Shown: positions 1-12,875 of the stretch, piece after piece
Layout of the letters: each line of letters starts with the position of its first letter
Numbering within the stretch: the stretch's first letter is position 1
Source of the DNA: Panulirus ornatus
Lineage: Eukaryota; Arthropoda; Malacostraca; Decapoda; Palinuridae
DNA length: 64,000 nt
NCBI RefSeq assembly: GCF_036320965.1
Contig: NC_092249.1
Span: 6,958,114 to 7,022,113 of the forward strand
Direction: 5' to 3'
Position numbers and translations under genes: made by a program
The notes under the pieces: model-generated
What the model was told of the DNA's origin: nothing
Seen by the model: only the letters and a program-made list of their open reading frames with translations
Databases searched by the model: none

Positions 1-3000
1 GATTTTAGACTCAGGAAAGCATCCCAATCACTTTGAGTATTTCATTTCAACGACTTCGTTCGGCTCCCATGATGCCCTCAAACACCACAGGTCCTTACCC
101 GTGTCAATTTTAGGTTCAGAAGAGCATCCAAACTAACTTGGGTACCTTATTTCAACAAATATCTTCGGGTCTCAGGATGCCCTTAAGCACCAGAGGTCTG
201 TATCTCTGTCAATTTTAGGTTCAGAAGAGCTTCCAAACAAACTCTGGTACTTTATCTCAACAACTCTCTTCAGCCCTCAACCACAACAAGTCTGTACCTT
301 TGTGGATTCTAGACTTATATGAGTGTCCAGAACATCTCAAGTATTTCATCTCAATGACTTCGCTTGGCTCCTGGAACACACTCAAGCACCACAGGTCTAT
401 ACCTGTGTCGATTTCAGACTCAGAGAAGCATCCTGAACAACTCAAGTATTTCATCTCAACATCTTTCTTTAGCTCCCAAGACGCCCTTGAGCACTACAGG
501 TCCATACCTGTATTGATTTCATACTAGGAAAAGCACCCTGACTGACTCAGGTATTTAATCTCACAAGTATCTTTGGCTCTCTGGACACACTCAAGCATCA
601 CAGGTCCATCCATACCTGTATGGATTTTAGACTCATAAAAGCACCCCAACCAATTTGAGGATATAATTTCAAAGACTTAGTTCGGTGCCCATGATGCCCT
701 TAAACACCACAGGTCCGTACCTATGACAATTTTAGGTTCAGAAGAGCTTCCTAACTAACTCTGGTATTTAATCTCAACAAATATCTTCTGCATTCAGGAT
801 GCATTTAACCACCACAGGTTCGTACCTGTGTCGATTTTAGCCTCACAAAAGCATCCTAACAAACTCCAATTTTTCATCTGAACTTCTTCAGTCAGCTTTC
901 AGGACACCCTTAAGCACCACAGGTCTGTACCTGTGTGGACTTCATAATCTGAAAAGCGTCCCAAACACCTCGGGTATTTCATCCCAACAAATTCATTCAG
1001 CTCCCATGATGCCTTTAAGCACCACAGGCCTGTACCTGTGTCAATATCAGGTTCAGAAGAGCTTCCCAACTAACTCAGGTATTTTATCTCAACAACTATC
1101 TTCTGCTCTCAGGATGTCCTTAAGCACCACAGGTCCATATATATGTCGATCTTTGCCTTAGAAAAGTGTCCCAATCAACTCTGGTATCTAATCTGAGCTA
1201 AACTGGTCAGTTTTCAGGATACCCTTAAGTACCACATGTCCGTACTTACGTGGATTTTAGACTTGGAAAAGCGTCCCAACCACCTCGGATATTTAATCTC
1301 AACAACTCTGTTTGGCTCCTACGACCCCTTTAAGCACTACAGGTCCGTACCTGTGTCCATTCTAAGTACACAAGAGCTTCCCAACTAACTTGGGTACTTT
1401 ATATCAACAACTTTCTTTGGCTTTCGGGACGCCCTCAAGCACCACAGGTCCGTACCTTTGCGGATTTTATATGCAAAAACTGTCCCCAACATCTCAGGTA
1501 TTTCATATCAAGGACTTTCTTCGGCTCCCGGTAAACCCTTATACATCACAGGTCCGTCTGTACCTGTGTCGATTTTAGACTCAGAAAAGTGCCCTGATTG
1601 ACTCGCTTACTTTATCTCAACAACTATCTTTGGCTCTCGGGACGCACTCAAGCACCACAGGTCTGTACCTTTGTGGATTTTAGACTCAAAAAAGCGTCCC
1701 AACCGACTTGATAAGTCATTTCAAAGACTTCATTTGGCTCCTGTGATGCCCTTATACACCACAGGTCCATACCTGTGTCAATTTTAGGTTTAGAAGAGCT
1801 TCCCAACTAACTCAGGTATTTTATCTCAACAACTACCTTTGGCTCTCAGGATGCCCTTAAGCACCACAGGTCCATATATATATATATATATATATATATC
1901 TTTTTTTCCTTCAAACTATTTGCCATTTCCCGCGTTAGTGAGGTAGCGTTAAGAACAGAGGACTGGGCCTTTGAGGGAATATCCTCACCTCCCCCTTCTC
2001 TGTTCCTTCTTTTGGAAAATTAAAAAAAAACGAGAGGGGAGGATTTCCAGCCCCCCGCTCCCTCCCCTTTAGTCGCCTTCTACGACACGCAGGGAATATG
2101 TGGGAAGTATTCTTTCTCCCTTATCATATCATATATATAAATGTCGATTCTTGCCTCAGAAAAGTGTCCCAACCAACTCAGGTATTTCATCTGAACTAAA
2201 TTGGTCAGTTTTCAGGATACTCTTAAGCACCACAGCTCCATACCTATGTGGATTTTACACTCAAAAAAGCATCCCAAACAACTTGGGCATTTCATTCCAA
2301 CGACCTTGTTCGGCTCCCATGATGCCCTTAAACATGACAGGTCTGTACCTGTGTCAATTTTAGGTTCAGAGGAATTTCCCAACTAACTTGGGTATTCTAT
2401 CTAAACACCTACCTATGGCTCTCAGGATGCACTTAAGCACCAGAGATCTGTACCCATGTTGATTTTAGCCTCAGAAAAGCCTCCCAACCAATTTCATTTG
2501 TATTACTTTGGTCAGCTTTCAGGATCCCAAACACCACAGATCCACACCTGTGTCAATTTTAGACTCAGAAAAGCGTCCCAACCACCTTGGGTATTTCATC
2601 TCAACAATTTCATTCAGCTCCCACGATGCTCTTAAGCACCATAGGTCTATGTACCTATGTCAATTTTCAGTTCTGAAGAGCTTACCAACTAACTCAGGTA
2701 ATTCATCTCAACAACTTTCTTCAGCTCTCAGGAAGCCTTAAATCACCACAGGTCCGTACCTGTCAATTTTAGACTCAGAAAATTGTCCCAAACAACTTGG
2801 ACATTTCATCTCAAAGGCTTCATTCAGCTCCCAGGACACTCACCAGCACTACAGGTCTGTACCTCTGTTGATTTTAGACAAAGAAAAGTGCCCTGACTGA
2901 CTCAGGTATTTCACCTGAACAACTATCTTTGGCTCTCATGACACACTCAAGCACCACATTTCCGTACCTCTGTGGATTTTAGACTCGGAAAAGTGTCCCA

Positions 3001-3360
3001 ACCAACTTGGTTATTTCATTTCAACAACTTCATTCAGCTCCCATGATACCCTTAAACACCATAGCTCCCGTACCTGTGTCAATTTTAGGTTCAGAAGAGC
3101 TTCCCAACTAACTCAGGTATTTCATCTCAACATCTATCATCAGCTCTCAGGAAGCCCTCAAGCACCACAGGTCCGTCCTTGCCTGTGTTGATTTTAGCCT
3201 AAGATAATCGTCCCAACCAACTCGGGTTTTTCACTTGAACTACTTCAGTGAGCTTTTGGGATGCCCTCAAGCACCACAGGTCCATACCTGTGTCGATTTT
3301 AGGCTCACAAAAGTGCCCTGAACAACTCAGGTATTTTCTTTCAACAACTTTGTTTGGCTC
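1..3360. repeat. ~105-bp tandem array with A-B-C higher-order structure
   Basis: About 31 monomers, each ending in a variant of 'aagcaccacaggtccgtacc'. Three subtypes differ in their middle: 'ggttcagaagagcttccc', 'gcctcagaaaagcgtccc...cagctttcaggat' and 'gactcagaaaagcgtccc...ggctcccatgatg'. They recur in the order A, B, C, clearest at 720-1400, giving a ~315-bp unit. The array is interrupted at about 1877-2140 by an inserted short repeat and runs off the left edge. It lies within or beyond the GSS gene. Confidence 0.9.
1877..2140 (-). mobile_element. Short interspersed repeat (family R) inserted in the 105-bp array
   Basis: A (TA)n tract, then tttcccgcgttagtgaggta, 'acagaggactgggcc' and 'ctctgttccttcttttgg', then a GC-rich body with 'cgccttctacgacacg'. 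The flanking array monomer resumes at about 2141 ('atgtcgattcttgcc'). On the minus strand it ends in A-rich sequence, as expected of a retroposed element. Further copies: 12752-12870 and 17415-17535. Confidence 0.7.
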
Positions 3361-4175
3361 TCGGGTAGCTGATAAAGCTGATTGCCCACGTATCTCCTGC
3401 ATCACTGAGGGTAACTAAGATGGATGACAGCAGGGAAGTGTTCTCTTTTGTACTTATCAAAATAGATGATGGAGCCAAGTGAGGACTGTTTTCATAGTCA
3501 ACTGTTCCTGATGTTATCTCAATCATTTGGATATACAGGAGGAAGAACATTACCCATAAACCTCCCAAAAATTATAGATGGCATCTAAAAGAGGCAGCAG
3601 TGTGAAATGGAAACTTCCCTTCTGTAGTATAACCTTGTAAAAACAAGGAACCAAAAATAAAGAAAGAAAGGATCTTCCCTTAATGGCTCAGTTCCTGATA
3701 CTATCAAACTACTCTTTCTCCTATATTTATTTCCCATGAGTACCCCATCTTTTGTGGCCAGTCTCAATATTCAAACATTTATGCAAACACAAGAGTACTT
3801 CACCCCTGCAACAACTTAACCAACATGAACTCCCTAGCAAATATTTCAAGCAAAACTGTTTGGGCTCGTGATATTGGAATTTCTCTGTGCACAAGGAGAT
3901 GACTCTCATCGCTATCCTAAGCAGCAGTCTGTCTGGTATCAAAATGCGAAAAATAGACAAAAAATCCAGAATTCAAACACTAATGTTACCTGAAGTACTT
4001 CTGCAAAAATTCCATTTATTACTGATTTCATCATTAAGCTTTTACAACAATATAATAAAAGCCAATGATAAATATATTAGAGATACTGAAGGACTACAAG
4101 TGACAGGACACAGAATCACAGGGGTTTGCTTTCATCCTGTTAAGTGGATTCAGGAAAAAGCACACACAATCCTAC
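3361..4175. other. GSS intron or flank without recognised content
   Basis: Non-repetitive, moderately AT-rich. Short ORFs on the minus strand show no family match, and the next expected GSS exon is not here. Confidence 0.5.
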
Positions 4176-4251
4176 CTGTGACACTCCCTCTTCTCTGACA
4201 GTTGTGTAGATTTTCCAAAGTCTTGCAGTGAAGTCATCAACATTAACTGTC
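4176..4251 (-). CDS. GSS: GSS third coding exon
   Basis: 76 bp, acceptor CTTGTGAACAG|G, donor TCACAG|GTAGGA. It encodes TVNVDDFTARLWKIYTTVRE and then EGVSQ. The following family segment (LGL.RSDY...) was not found between 4175 and position 1. Confidence 0.92.
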
Positions 4252-7200
4252 CTGTTCACAAGGAGATCATTATGAAAGTTAATGTTTTTTAAAAAGATAC
4301 CGAAAAATACAATGTGATTCTTTTATTTGATATTCACATGGAGAGGATCTAGTGCACAAATACTAGGGCAACAGAAGAAACTCTGCCCATGCCAAATTCA
4401 AAAGGAATCTACAATCACGATGCCTAACATCTGGTGGCTCTTTATGAAATAAAGGGATGTGGTACATAAATCTTTTACACCCTATGCAGAGGAGACAATA
4501 GTCATTTTCTACAATTATTTATGTATCTAACATTGTTACCTTTCTCTACATACATGACTAAACTTCCCTCTAAAAACAAGAGACTATATGTCAACTACTG
4601 TATTCATCTTCCAGCCCATATCTTCTATGCTTTCTCATCTGTACAGAATGGTAGCTCATGTTGAAACTCCACTTCACCCCATAAAAGATGCACATGCGGA
4701 TCCTCAACACAGCAAGACCTCTGAACTTTTCACATTCCTTCAAGATGCCCCTCTCCTACATGTATTCCTATAAATTTCCTCTATGACTACAACAACCAGC
4801 TAACTCGGTCCTAGTGCTTCAGCTTTTACTTCATCTTTTTCCTTGAATGCATCCATCAATTGTCACCCAAACCAAGTGCATGGGCCTCTCAGACCTTAAC
4901 AGTAGGAGAGAGCTAGCATCAATCAGTTATCTTTGGTTCGATTCTGATTTTCCACATTCTGCTTGTGATTATCTGAATAAATATCAATTTACGAGCTAGG
5001 TTAAGACCTAATGAAAATTATTGTATGTAGGAAAAATGTACTAAAAATAATACTCATAAAATCATACTGCATTTTTATGATAATGGCGAATGCAAGTTAA
5101 ACTTCTATTTCCATGCATGCTCACCCCACTTTTCCTGTTACTGTACTTTTGTACTTATCTAAATAATCATTAGTTAACAAGCTAGCTAAAAGCCTACCTA
5201 CTGAGGAGGATTATGCAGATTAAATATCAAATTAAATATTCCCAACAACTTTGTAAGAATATGCAAAATATCTAATTTTGCTTAATAGCAGCCAGTAAGA
5301 AATGGAGGCTCCTGCATAAGCTTCACCCAGCCAAGTGATAATCATCATTATTTCATGAGGTAGCAAAATCCCTAAAGAAGAGATCTGTGCATTTAAGATA
5401 TATATAATGATAGTATCCATTCAATTTTGAGAATGTATTGGAAATATACCTAATGATAGTGTCCATTCAATTATAAGAATGTAAGTGAAATACTAATGCT
5501 CGTCCAACAGCAGTCGGAAAGAAACTGAAGCCTCTCTGTAAGCTTTGCCCAACCATGCAAAGACTAAGAAGAGTTCAAAAGTTAGATGAAATCTACTAAA
5601 GAGTACTGTGTATTAATAATAATAGTTTCCATACAATTCCGTGAATATAAGTGAAATATCTAAGTTCTTGTAACAGCCCTCAGCTGGAAACTCAGGCTCC
5701 TACATAAGCTCTGTCCACCTATGTGACAATTTTTCATTTTATTCATGAGTTGGCAAACACCCTAATGAAAATAACTACATAGAGAAAATTCATAATGATA
5801 GCATACACATGATGCTCAACATATGTAAATCATTTGTATTTACACAGCAGCTATCAAATGGAAACTGAGAATTTGCCCATCCATGTACCAATTATAATTA
5901 GTTTTTGAGTTACTTAAAAGCCTACCAAAGAGAACTGTACATATATGTTGATAATAATAGCTTCCACACATTTTCATGAGTGTAAGTGAAATAACCTTCC
6001 TTCAGGTAGCATTCCTATGGAATTCTCTTTCTTTTTCCACCTCTCCCTACTCCTATTACCTTTCTACCTTAAAGTGTCATGTCTACAAATGCCCAAGGAA
6101 CTTGAACTATCTTGATTCTTTTCTCATATTCTTAATTTCTGCATTTCATCCAAGATGCCCACCACTGGGACATATTGCAGGTGCCATATCGGCCCTCACA
6201 GAAAGAACAGAATAAATCTTCATAAACAACTGCTTCTCCTGTCTTAGCAAGGTAGCTTTAAGGAATAGAACAACAGCCTCATTTGCACACACCACTCTCT
6301 AGCAGTAGAGAATTGGAGGAAGAAACTATAAGGAATGACATTGATCTTTGAACAGTGACATAAATTTACTCACTTTTTTAGAGAACTTTCCAAAAATTCA
6401 TGATTATGTGCAATTCTGTGCATTAGCACATTGATGAGGGGTTGCAGCTTCACCACACGATCAAACTCCCGTCGAGGAAATGCAGATGGGAGAAGAAAGA
6501 ATGGGGCCATCTTTAAAGAGTCCGGATCAAAGTTGGATTTATATCTCATTGCAGCGCCTGTGAAGTCAATTTAGGTTTCATCATTCATGGTTGATGTTTC
6601 AACATTCTATAAATCGGCTATCTATATATCTGACAACTTTTTGGGAACTCCATGGCAAAAAAGTCTCCATAACTAGTGAACTCCAGTGCCACTTCTTTGC
6701 TGTTGGTGCTTCACCCTTAACAGGCCATTGGCAGAAAGCAACACAAACTATCTTATCCTAAAATACATGTATTGTATCCAAATACTGCAATTATGCTTCT
6801 TCTGATATCAATCCGTCATCGACTTCAATAAGCAACTGCATGCAACATAAAGTCAGACATTCTCTATCAACTTTACAATGTCATATGTACCTTTACCTCT
6901 TGTGGTTGACAAAAATGCTTCAATCTATTTTACAACTATATTCAAGATTAATAAATCTGCAATATGACGCAGTCCCAATCTGCATCAGGTTGAGCTAAAA
7001 TCAGAGAAAACCAGTAAACTGTATATAAACAGCACTTTGTAATTGCTACTCTGAACTTACATTATAAGCTACAAATGTAATACTTCATCATTTAATACTA
7101 CAATGCTTTGCTAATATGGTTACATCACGAGTTTTCATATTAAATTTTCTATCAAATATATGTGCTGTATTCCTAACAGAATATCCTTTACCTGATACCT

Positions 7201-7780
7201 TCCATCTTCTGTCATGCTCCCACAAAATCTTTTCAACAGAGTATCTGCCATATTCTGTTTTACATGACCATTCATTTCACTCCTTGTTCTGGAGACAAAT
7301 CCACTACTCTCCTGGTTTTGGATCACCATCCATTTTGCTCCTTCTCTTGGACTAGAGTTTAATCATAAAGGCTTTCATCACGTTTTCCATCTCTTCACAT
7401 CATACATCTTTCTTTAATAATCTAATTCTTCATCAACAACCATATGCTGGTGTGAATTTTCCAATAACCACCTTATGCTGTGCAGCAATGCAAGGCTAGA
7501 CATTCAGATCTCATTTCTACTGATTTTCATTAAGTAGTGGGAAAAACAAAAAAAAAAATCCTTCTAAAGGATTTTGAAAAAACTTGCCAGTTTCAGTAGA
7601 GGAAATAACATATCTAATATACATTCGAGGGCAAAAGATTAACTGAGAAATAGATACTACACCATGTAAGAGAGCAAAGTCCTTGGCTTTCGGGATGATT
7701 TCAGTTAGAACTTCAACAGGCAGCGGCAATGGTAGGCAGCTGTCTAAGACAGTAGTTGTCATCTGCTTACATGGTTTCAT
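4176..7780 (-). CDS. GSS: Glutathione synthetase, N-terminal exons only (gene runs off the left side)
   Basis: Three spliced exons (7663-7780, 6374-6557, 4176-4251) give 126 residues with matching phases. Glutathione synthetase joins gamma-glutamylcysteine and glycine using ATP in the cytosol, the last step of glutathione synthesis. Family matches: LPLPVEVLTEIIPKAKDFAL then LHGAAMR; SLKMAPFFLLPSAFPRREFD; VVKLQPLINVLMH; and TVNVDDFTARLWKIYTTVRE. These correspond to the N-terminal domain of eukaryotic-type GSS; the usual length is about 470-510 aa. The ATP-grasp and substrate-binding exons are absent here and should lie left of position 1. The ATG at 7780 follows directly after CTTGCTTTCAG, so a non-coding 5' exon further right is likely. 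Intron sequences contain diverged tandem repeats. Confidence 0.93.
4960..5995. repeat. Diverged ~185-bp tandem repeat in a GSS intron
   Basis: About five decayed copies sharing 'tccattcaattataagaatg', 'gtaagtgaaata', 'aacagcagtcgg', 'ctcctgcataagctt' and 'cccagccaagtgataat'. Copies are clearest at 5230, 5460, 5625 and 5930. Confidence 0.65.
6374..6557 (-). CDS. GSS: GSS second coding exon
   Basis: 184 bp, acceptor TGACTTCACAG|GC, donor AAAAAA|GTGAGT. It encodes GAAMRYKSNFDPDSLKMAPF through HEFLESSLK, the most recognisable GSS segment in the window. Confidence 0.95.
6558..7662. other. GSS: GSS intron 1 (coding)
   Basis: About 1.1 kb between coding exons 1 and 2. AT-rich, with no repeat or ORF that I can support. 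Confidence 0.8.
7663..7780 (-). CDS. GSS: GSS first coding exon
   Basis: 118 bp from the ATG (7780) to CATG|GTGTAG. It encodes residues 1-39 plus one base of Gly40. An acceptor-like CTTGCTTTCAG abuts the ATG. Confidence 0.88.
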
Positions 7781-8149
7781 CTGAAAGCAAGCATAGGAAT
7801 CAAAAGAGATGTATGTGATTTTATTGCTGATAATTCAAATACTGACAAGCCAATAAAAGTACATCTAAAACAACTCAAAAAAGAATTATAATAAAAAAGA
7901 ATGAGAGAACACACACACACACACACATTATTGTCAAAATGATGTAAGACTGAAACTCAATTTTAAAGCCAGTACTTCAATTTTAACTTAGTACTTCAAT
8001 AACCTCAAGAAATGAAAGAGCAAATGAAAGAAATAACAGGTTATGATATAATCTACACAACAGAACATTCCAAAATGAGGGAAGAGAACCATATTTTTGC
8101 AGAGCTAGATAGCTTGTAATACACACGATGGAACTTAACCATCCACGAT

Positions 8150-8790
8150 CATCTTCACATCCCCTGGTTTCAACCCAATAACAGCATGCCACTCTTCCAC
8201 CCCACCATACCACATTAATCAATATATTTCCAGCACACTTCTTACCTTCCTGAATGTTCATGCCTGATACAACAAAACATCTTCACTCAATCTTTCCACC
8301 TCCTTCTTGGTCTTTCCTCCTTTTTCATCCACTTTTAACATATAGATCCTCTGAGTGTCTTTCTTTGCTTATCTTCTTCACAGGTCCAAACCACTTTTGC
8401 ACACTCTAGCTAGCTTTCTCAATCATACTATGCTTACTGTCATACCTCCCTCTCTTACAATACTATTCTAACAATAAAAACCTACCTCACACCACATATT
8501 ATCCTAAGGCATTTCATATCCAACATACTCAACCTCTTCCATCACTTTGCACTCAGGGTTTAAGACCTCCATCCATACAACTCTACTGAGACTGCAATAC
8601 CTTCAACCATATCCATCTTTGCCCTAACAGACCTCTCCTTTCACACAATGTTACTTTGTTGGCTTTTTCTCCCACCCTATGACTTGCGTCAACCACCACA
8701 GTTCCCACCTGCTAAGTCTATTCCACAGTTCCCATCTGCTAAGTCTATTCCTGAGAGACCTCCCATTTAAAGTTTACTCCCAAACCATAT
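8150..8790 (-). mobile_element. Old LINE (family A) fragment
   Basis: Aligns by eye with 10140-10750: 'catcccctggtttcaaccc' against 'catgccctggttcaatcc', 'taccacatt', 'tcatgcctgat', then 'caaaccactttt', 'cctcacaccacatatt' and 'ctccatccatacaactctac'. It is too decayed for a reading frame. Confidence 0.7.
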
Positions 8791-8910
8791 TGTCTCATCC
8801 CCATGCTGCTCCCAAACCATATTGTCTCATCCCCATGCTGCTCCCAAATCATATTGTCTCATCCCCATGCTGCTCCCAAATCATATTGTCTCATCCCCAT
8901 GCTGCATCTC
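8775..8910. repeat. 32-bp tandem repeat, 4 copies
   Basis: The unit 'tattgtctcatccccatgct' plus 'gctcccaaatca' is repeated four times with few changes. Confidence 0.85.
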
Positions 8911-9776
8911 ATTAATTCACATTAATCCTCAACTTTCACACAAGCTACCAAACATGTACGCAGTAGTTGGTATGCAGCCACCAATCAGGGGGGTTTATCA
9001 TCATTACTACCTGCCTGGGTATTGGGAGGGTTTGTGACAGCTGTGTCGTGATCCAGCACTTCAGCAGTTGTCAGACTGCAATCCTCTGATTGGCCAAGCA
9101 GAAGCCTTTTCTTTTGCTTTAGCCACATGTGAACTGCTAGCATTTTATTCACAAACATACAGTCTCGCTTAGTCACACATAGCACTTGTCAACACTTAAC
9201 TCGTACAACTCATTCTTTGTAACTCTAGATTTTGCTATGGCGAGTGCTATGCACCAACCCTACCTTTTGGCAAAATGACTGGAGCAATAAATAGTAGTAG
9301 TAGGTAGAAACATCAGGAGTAATATGTAAAAGTAATGGGTATGAGCTTCTAGCCATAAACATAAAGACTTTCATTTTGTATCATAAATGCAATTTGACAA
9401 TAAAGACATCTTACCATAAGTAGAAATAGAAGGCAGCAACATTAAGTAGGAACCTATGAAAACACTGCACTATAGAATTACCCTCTACCAGTGGCCTCTA
9501 GAGGGTAAAGCACAAAAGGTTAAGAAGTGGCACTGGAGTCTACCCATTATGGGTAATCTCTTGCCCATTTGCTGAAAGAACTGGGTATCACAGATATAAA
9601 TAGACAGATACCAAACTCCATTACCAGCTTCTAGTTTCTCATTGGAGTCTACCACCATAGCCACAGCACATGCAAACAGCAACTAATTCACCTCCTTTTC
9701 CCCATCCAAACCATACAATACCATATTTTTATTAACAGTATTATAATTACTGTTATTAATATATTATTATCAGTTA
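8911..9776. other. Intergenic, nothing recognised
   Basis: No repeat or coding signal that I can support. Confidence 0.5.
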
Positions 9777-10101
9777 TTGAAGAATGTGTGGAAGTCGAGA
9801 ATGTTATCTCGGAAAGCAAAAATGAGTATGTTTAAAGGAATAGTGGTTCCAACAATGTTATATGGTAGTGAGGCGTGGGCTATGGATAGAGTTGTGCGCA
9901 GGAGGGTGGATGTGCTGGAAATGAGATGTTTGAGGACAATATGTGGTGTGAGGTGGTTTGATCGAGTAAGTAATAATAGGGTAAGAGAGATGTGTGGTGA
10001 TAAAAAGAGTGTGGTTGAGAGAGCAGAAGAGGGTGTTTTGAAATGGTTTGGTCACATGGAGAGAATGAGTTAGGAAAGATTGACCAAGAGGATATATGTG
10101 T
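9777..10101 (+). mobile_element. LINE family A fragment (end of reverse transcriptase), plus orientation
   Basis: Encodes SRKAKMSMFKGIVVPTMLYG, then SEAWAM, a DVLEMRCLRTICGVRWFDRV block and VLKWFGHMERMS, with a stop and frameshift after that. This is the standard C-terminal region of an endonuclease-type non-LTR reverse transcriptase. It is inverted relative to the adjacent copy at 10102-11078. Confidence 0.85.
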
Positions 10102-11078
10102 CAAGGCCCCACAAAACTTTCTATGGTTTACCCCAGACACTTCACATGCCCTGGTTCAATCCACTGACAGCACTTCGACCCCAGTATACCACATTGTTCC
10201 AATTCACTCTATTTCTTGCACGCCTTTTACCCTCATGCATGTTCAGGCCCCGATAGCTCAAAATATTTTTCACTCCATCTTTCCACTTCCAATTTGGTCT
10301 CCCACTTCTCCTCGTTCCCTTCACCTCTGACACAAACATCCTCTTTGTCAATCTTTCCTCACTCATTCTCTCCATGTGACCAAACCATTTCAAAACACCC
10401 TCTTCTGCTCTCTCAACCACACTCTTTTTATCACCACACATCTCTCTTACCCTATTATTACTTACTCGATCAAACCACCTCACACCACATATTGTCCTCA
10501 AACATCTCATTTCCAACACATTCACCCTCCTCCGTACAACTCTATCTATAGCCCACGTCTCGCAACCATATAACATTGTTGGAACCACTATTCCTTCAAA
10601 CATACCCATTTTTGCTTTCCGAGATAATGTTCTTGCCTTCCACGTATTTTTCAAGCTCCTAGAACCTTCTTCCCCTCCCCCACCCTGTGACTCACTTCCG
10701 CTTCCATGGTTCCATCCGCTGCCAAATCCACTCCCAGATATCTAAAACACTTCATTTCCTCCACTTTTTCTTCATTCAAACTTACCTCCTAATTGACTTG
10801 TCCCTCAACCCTACTGTATCTAATAAACTTGCTCTTATTCACATTTACTCTCAGCTTTCTTCTTTCACACACTTTACCAAACTCAGTTACCACCTTCTGC
10901 AGTTTCTCATCGCAATCAGCCATCAGCGCTGTCATCAGCAAACAACTGACATGTCCCAAGCCCTCTCATCCACGTTAGACTGCATACTTGCCCCTCTCTC
11001 CAAAACTCGCATTCACCTCCCTAATAACCCCATCCATAAACAAATTAAACAACCATGGAGACATCACGCACCCCTGTG
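10102..11078 (-). mobile_element. LINE family A fragment: RT palm to C-terminus and 3' region
   Basis: The frame 10654-10142 encodes 170 aa of RT C-terminus (KMGMFEGIVVPTMLYGCETW ... GRPNWKWKDGVKNIL). Upstream, in other frames, lie the catalytic motif LFADDSALMADC (about 10905-10945) and GCVMSPWLFNLFMDG (about 11015-11075), so the copy is frameshifted and inactive. It breaks off at about 11079, where another copy's 3' UTR begins. Confidence 0.88.
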
Positions 11079-11395
11079 CATATACATACATACCTATACA
11101 TTTCAACATATACATACATATACATACACAGACATATACATATATACACACATACACAATTTACACTTGCTGCCTTTATTCATTCCCATCGCCACCCCGC
11201 CACATATGAAATTACAACCCCCTCCCCCCGGCGAGGTAGCGCTAGGAAAAGAAAACAAAGGCCACATTCGTTCACACTCAGTCCCTAGGTGTCATGTATA
11301 ATGCACCGAAACCACAGCTCCCTTTCCACATCCAGGCCCCACAAAACTTTCCATTGTTGACCCCAGACGCTTCACATGCCTTGGTTTTTATTGAA
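11079..11395 (-). mobile_element. LINE family A 3'-UTR fragment
   Basis: A microsatellite-like 'catacatatacatac' tract, then 'cccatcgccaccccgccaca', 'gcgaggtagcgctagg', 'aatgcaccgaaaccacagc' and 'gacgcttcacatgcc'. The same order occurs in the copy at 15656-16440. Confidence 0.75.
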
Positions 11396-12751
11396 AATGT
11401 TCATGAGGATAAATAAATAGTAAACATAAATAGTGATACATGTCTAATGAATTTGCATCGTGAGGCTCAGCTCCCATTACCTCCCTAATGCTCCCTTCCT
11501 TCATTAATATGGTGATTTCTGCATTACCTGTAACAATCATATCAATTTTGTTTGCTCACTTTTATGTACAAATCCTTGACTTTTAAATGAGTTTTTCATA
11601 TTTCAAAACAGAAAATATATTATTTGAAGAACTTGCTATTTTGTCCAATCATGTGCTATTGTCTGCAAGTTATCCAGATTTGTGTCAATTTTTATTTCTA
11701 TCTTTTAACAAATAATTTGATAGTGGGGAGGGCTATACAGCTTTGGGAAAATGGGAGGTAGGTTAATGTACGAATAAGTGAAATGCTTCTAGAAATTAAC
11801 AGAACTAATTAAAACCTAACCTCCCAAGAAGCTGATGTCTACCTTCTTTTCAATGTTCTTTCAATAACGCGCAAAATAAGATTCATGTTGTTATGTTGTG
11901 CAATGCGCACATTCACGCATAAAGTCATCCCAGGTTGCAACACATTCTGGCACTCAATTTTTACTGTGTAGTAGGACACAACAAATGACAATGTCATTAA
12001 CATATTTTGACCATACCACAAACAATCAAGGCGTATCTCTGCTCCGGTAGGAATTTATGTGAAATTTTCATAGGTTCCATTAATGTAGGGAGGCATTATA
12101 ACTGGAGAGATTTACCTATGTTTTCAAAGTTACAGCCAAAGTTCACCAATAGCACTGCTGTCTGCTGCCTCCTGACATTCTGCTGCCCCCTAACATATGG
12201 TGAAAAATGTGCTTTAGAATGCACTGGTACATTAAGTTGCATTCAGATACCGAAATGAAAGTGCCTGAGTGCACCTGAACACACATGGCTGATCAGGAAG
12301 TACATGTTAACCGAATATAACACCAATGACATATTTTCATATGTTTTGGTGATTTTGTTAGCATTTCACAAAGTTTTACATGAATCAACCACCCAATTTC
12401 CTAGATCTCCGTGGCTCTCACAGTTATCAACATTTATAGTAGGATGAAAAAATTAACCAATTCTTCATCTCTCGCATTTCAGTAGCTATAAAGTTCAAGG
12501 GCAGCACCTTAGTTACAAGTGATTTTATTCTAAAATACTAGTAGGGTGTCTTCAAGAGTATAAGGATACAGGAGTGTGATTTTGAGCACTATTTTTCATC
12601 ACGACAACAAAAATGTAATACTGAGAAGGACTATGAAAAGAAGAGAAAACGAGGGGTCAATTAGTGTGAACTTATCTTCAGTGACGTACAAATCTATTAA
12701 ACCCATGAAAACCTCAACTTATCTACCAGAGTGACTTTGATATATTTTTTC
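11396..12751. other. Intergenic, AT-rich, nothing recognised
   Basis: No coding or repeat structure that I can support. Confidence 0.5.
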
Positions 12752-12875
12752 ACACATATTCACCATTTCCCGCACTAGCAAGGTAGCGCTAAGAACAGAG
12801 GACTGAGCATGAGAGAGAATATCCTCACTTAGCCCCCTTCTCTGTTCCTTCTTTTGGAAAAATAAAAAACAGGGA
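12752..12875 (-). mobile_element. Family R short repeat
   Basis: Contains catttcccgcactagcaagg, 'aagaacagaggactgagc', 'gaatatcctcactt' and 'ttctctgttccttcttttgg'. It is the same element as at 1877-2140 but truncated after 'ttttggaaaa'. Confidence 0.7.

Noticed and set aside
3341..3568. 75-aa minus ORF considered as GSS exon 4
   Set aside because: The expected GSS motifs (RSDY, KQVEINTI) are absent and part of it overlaps the 105-bp array.
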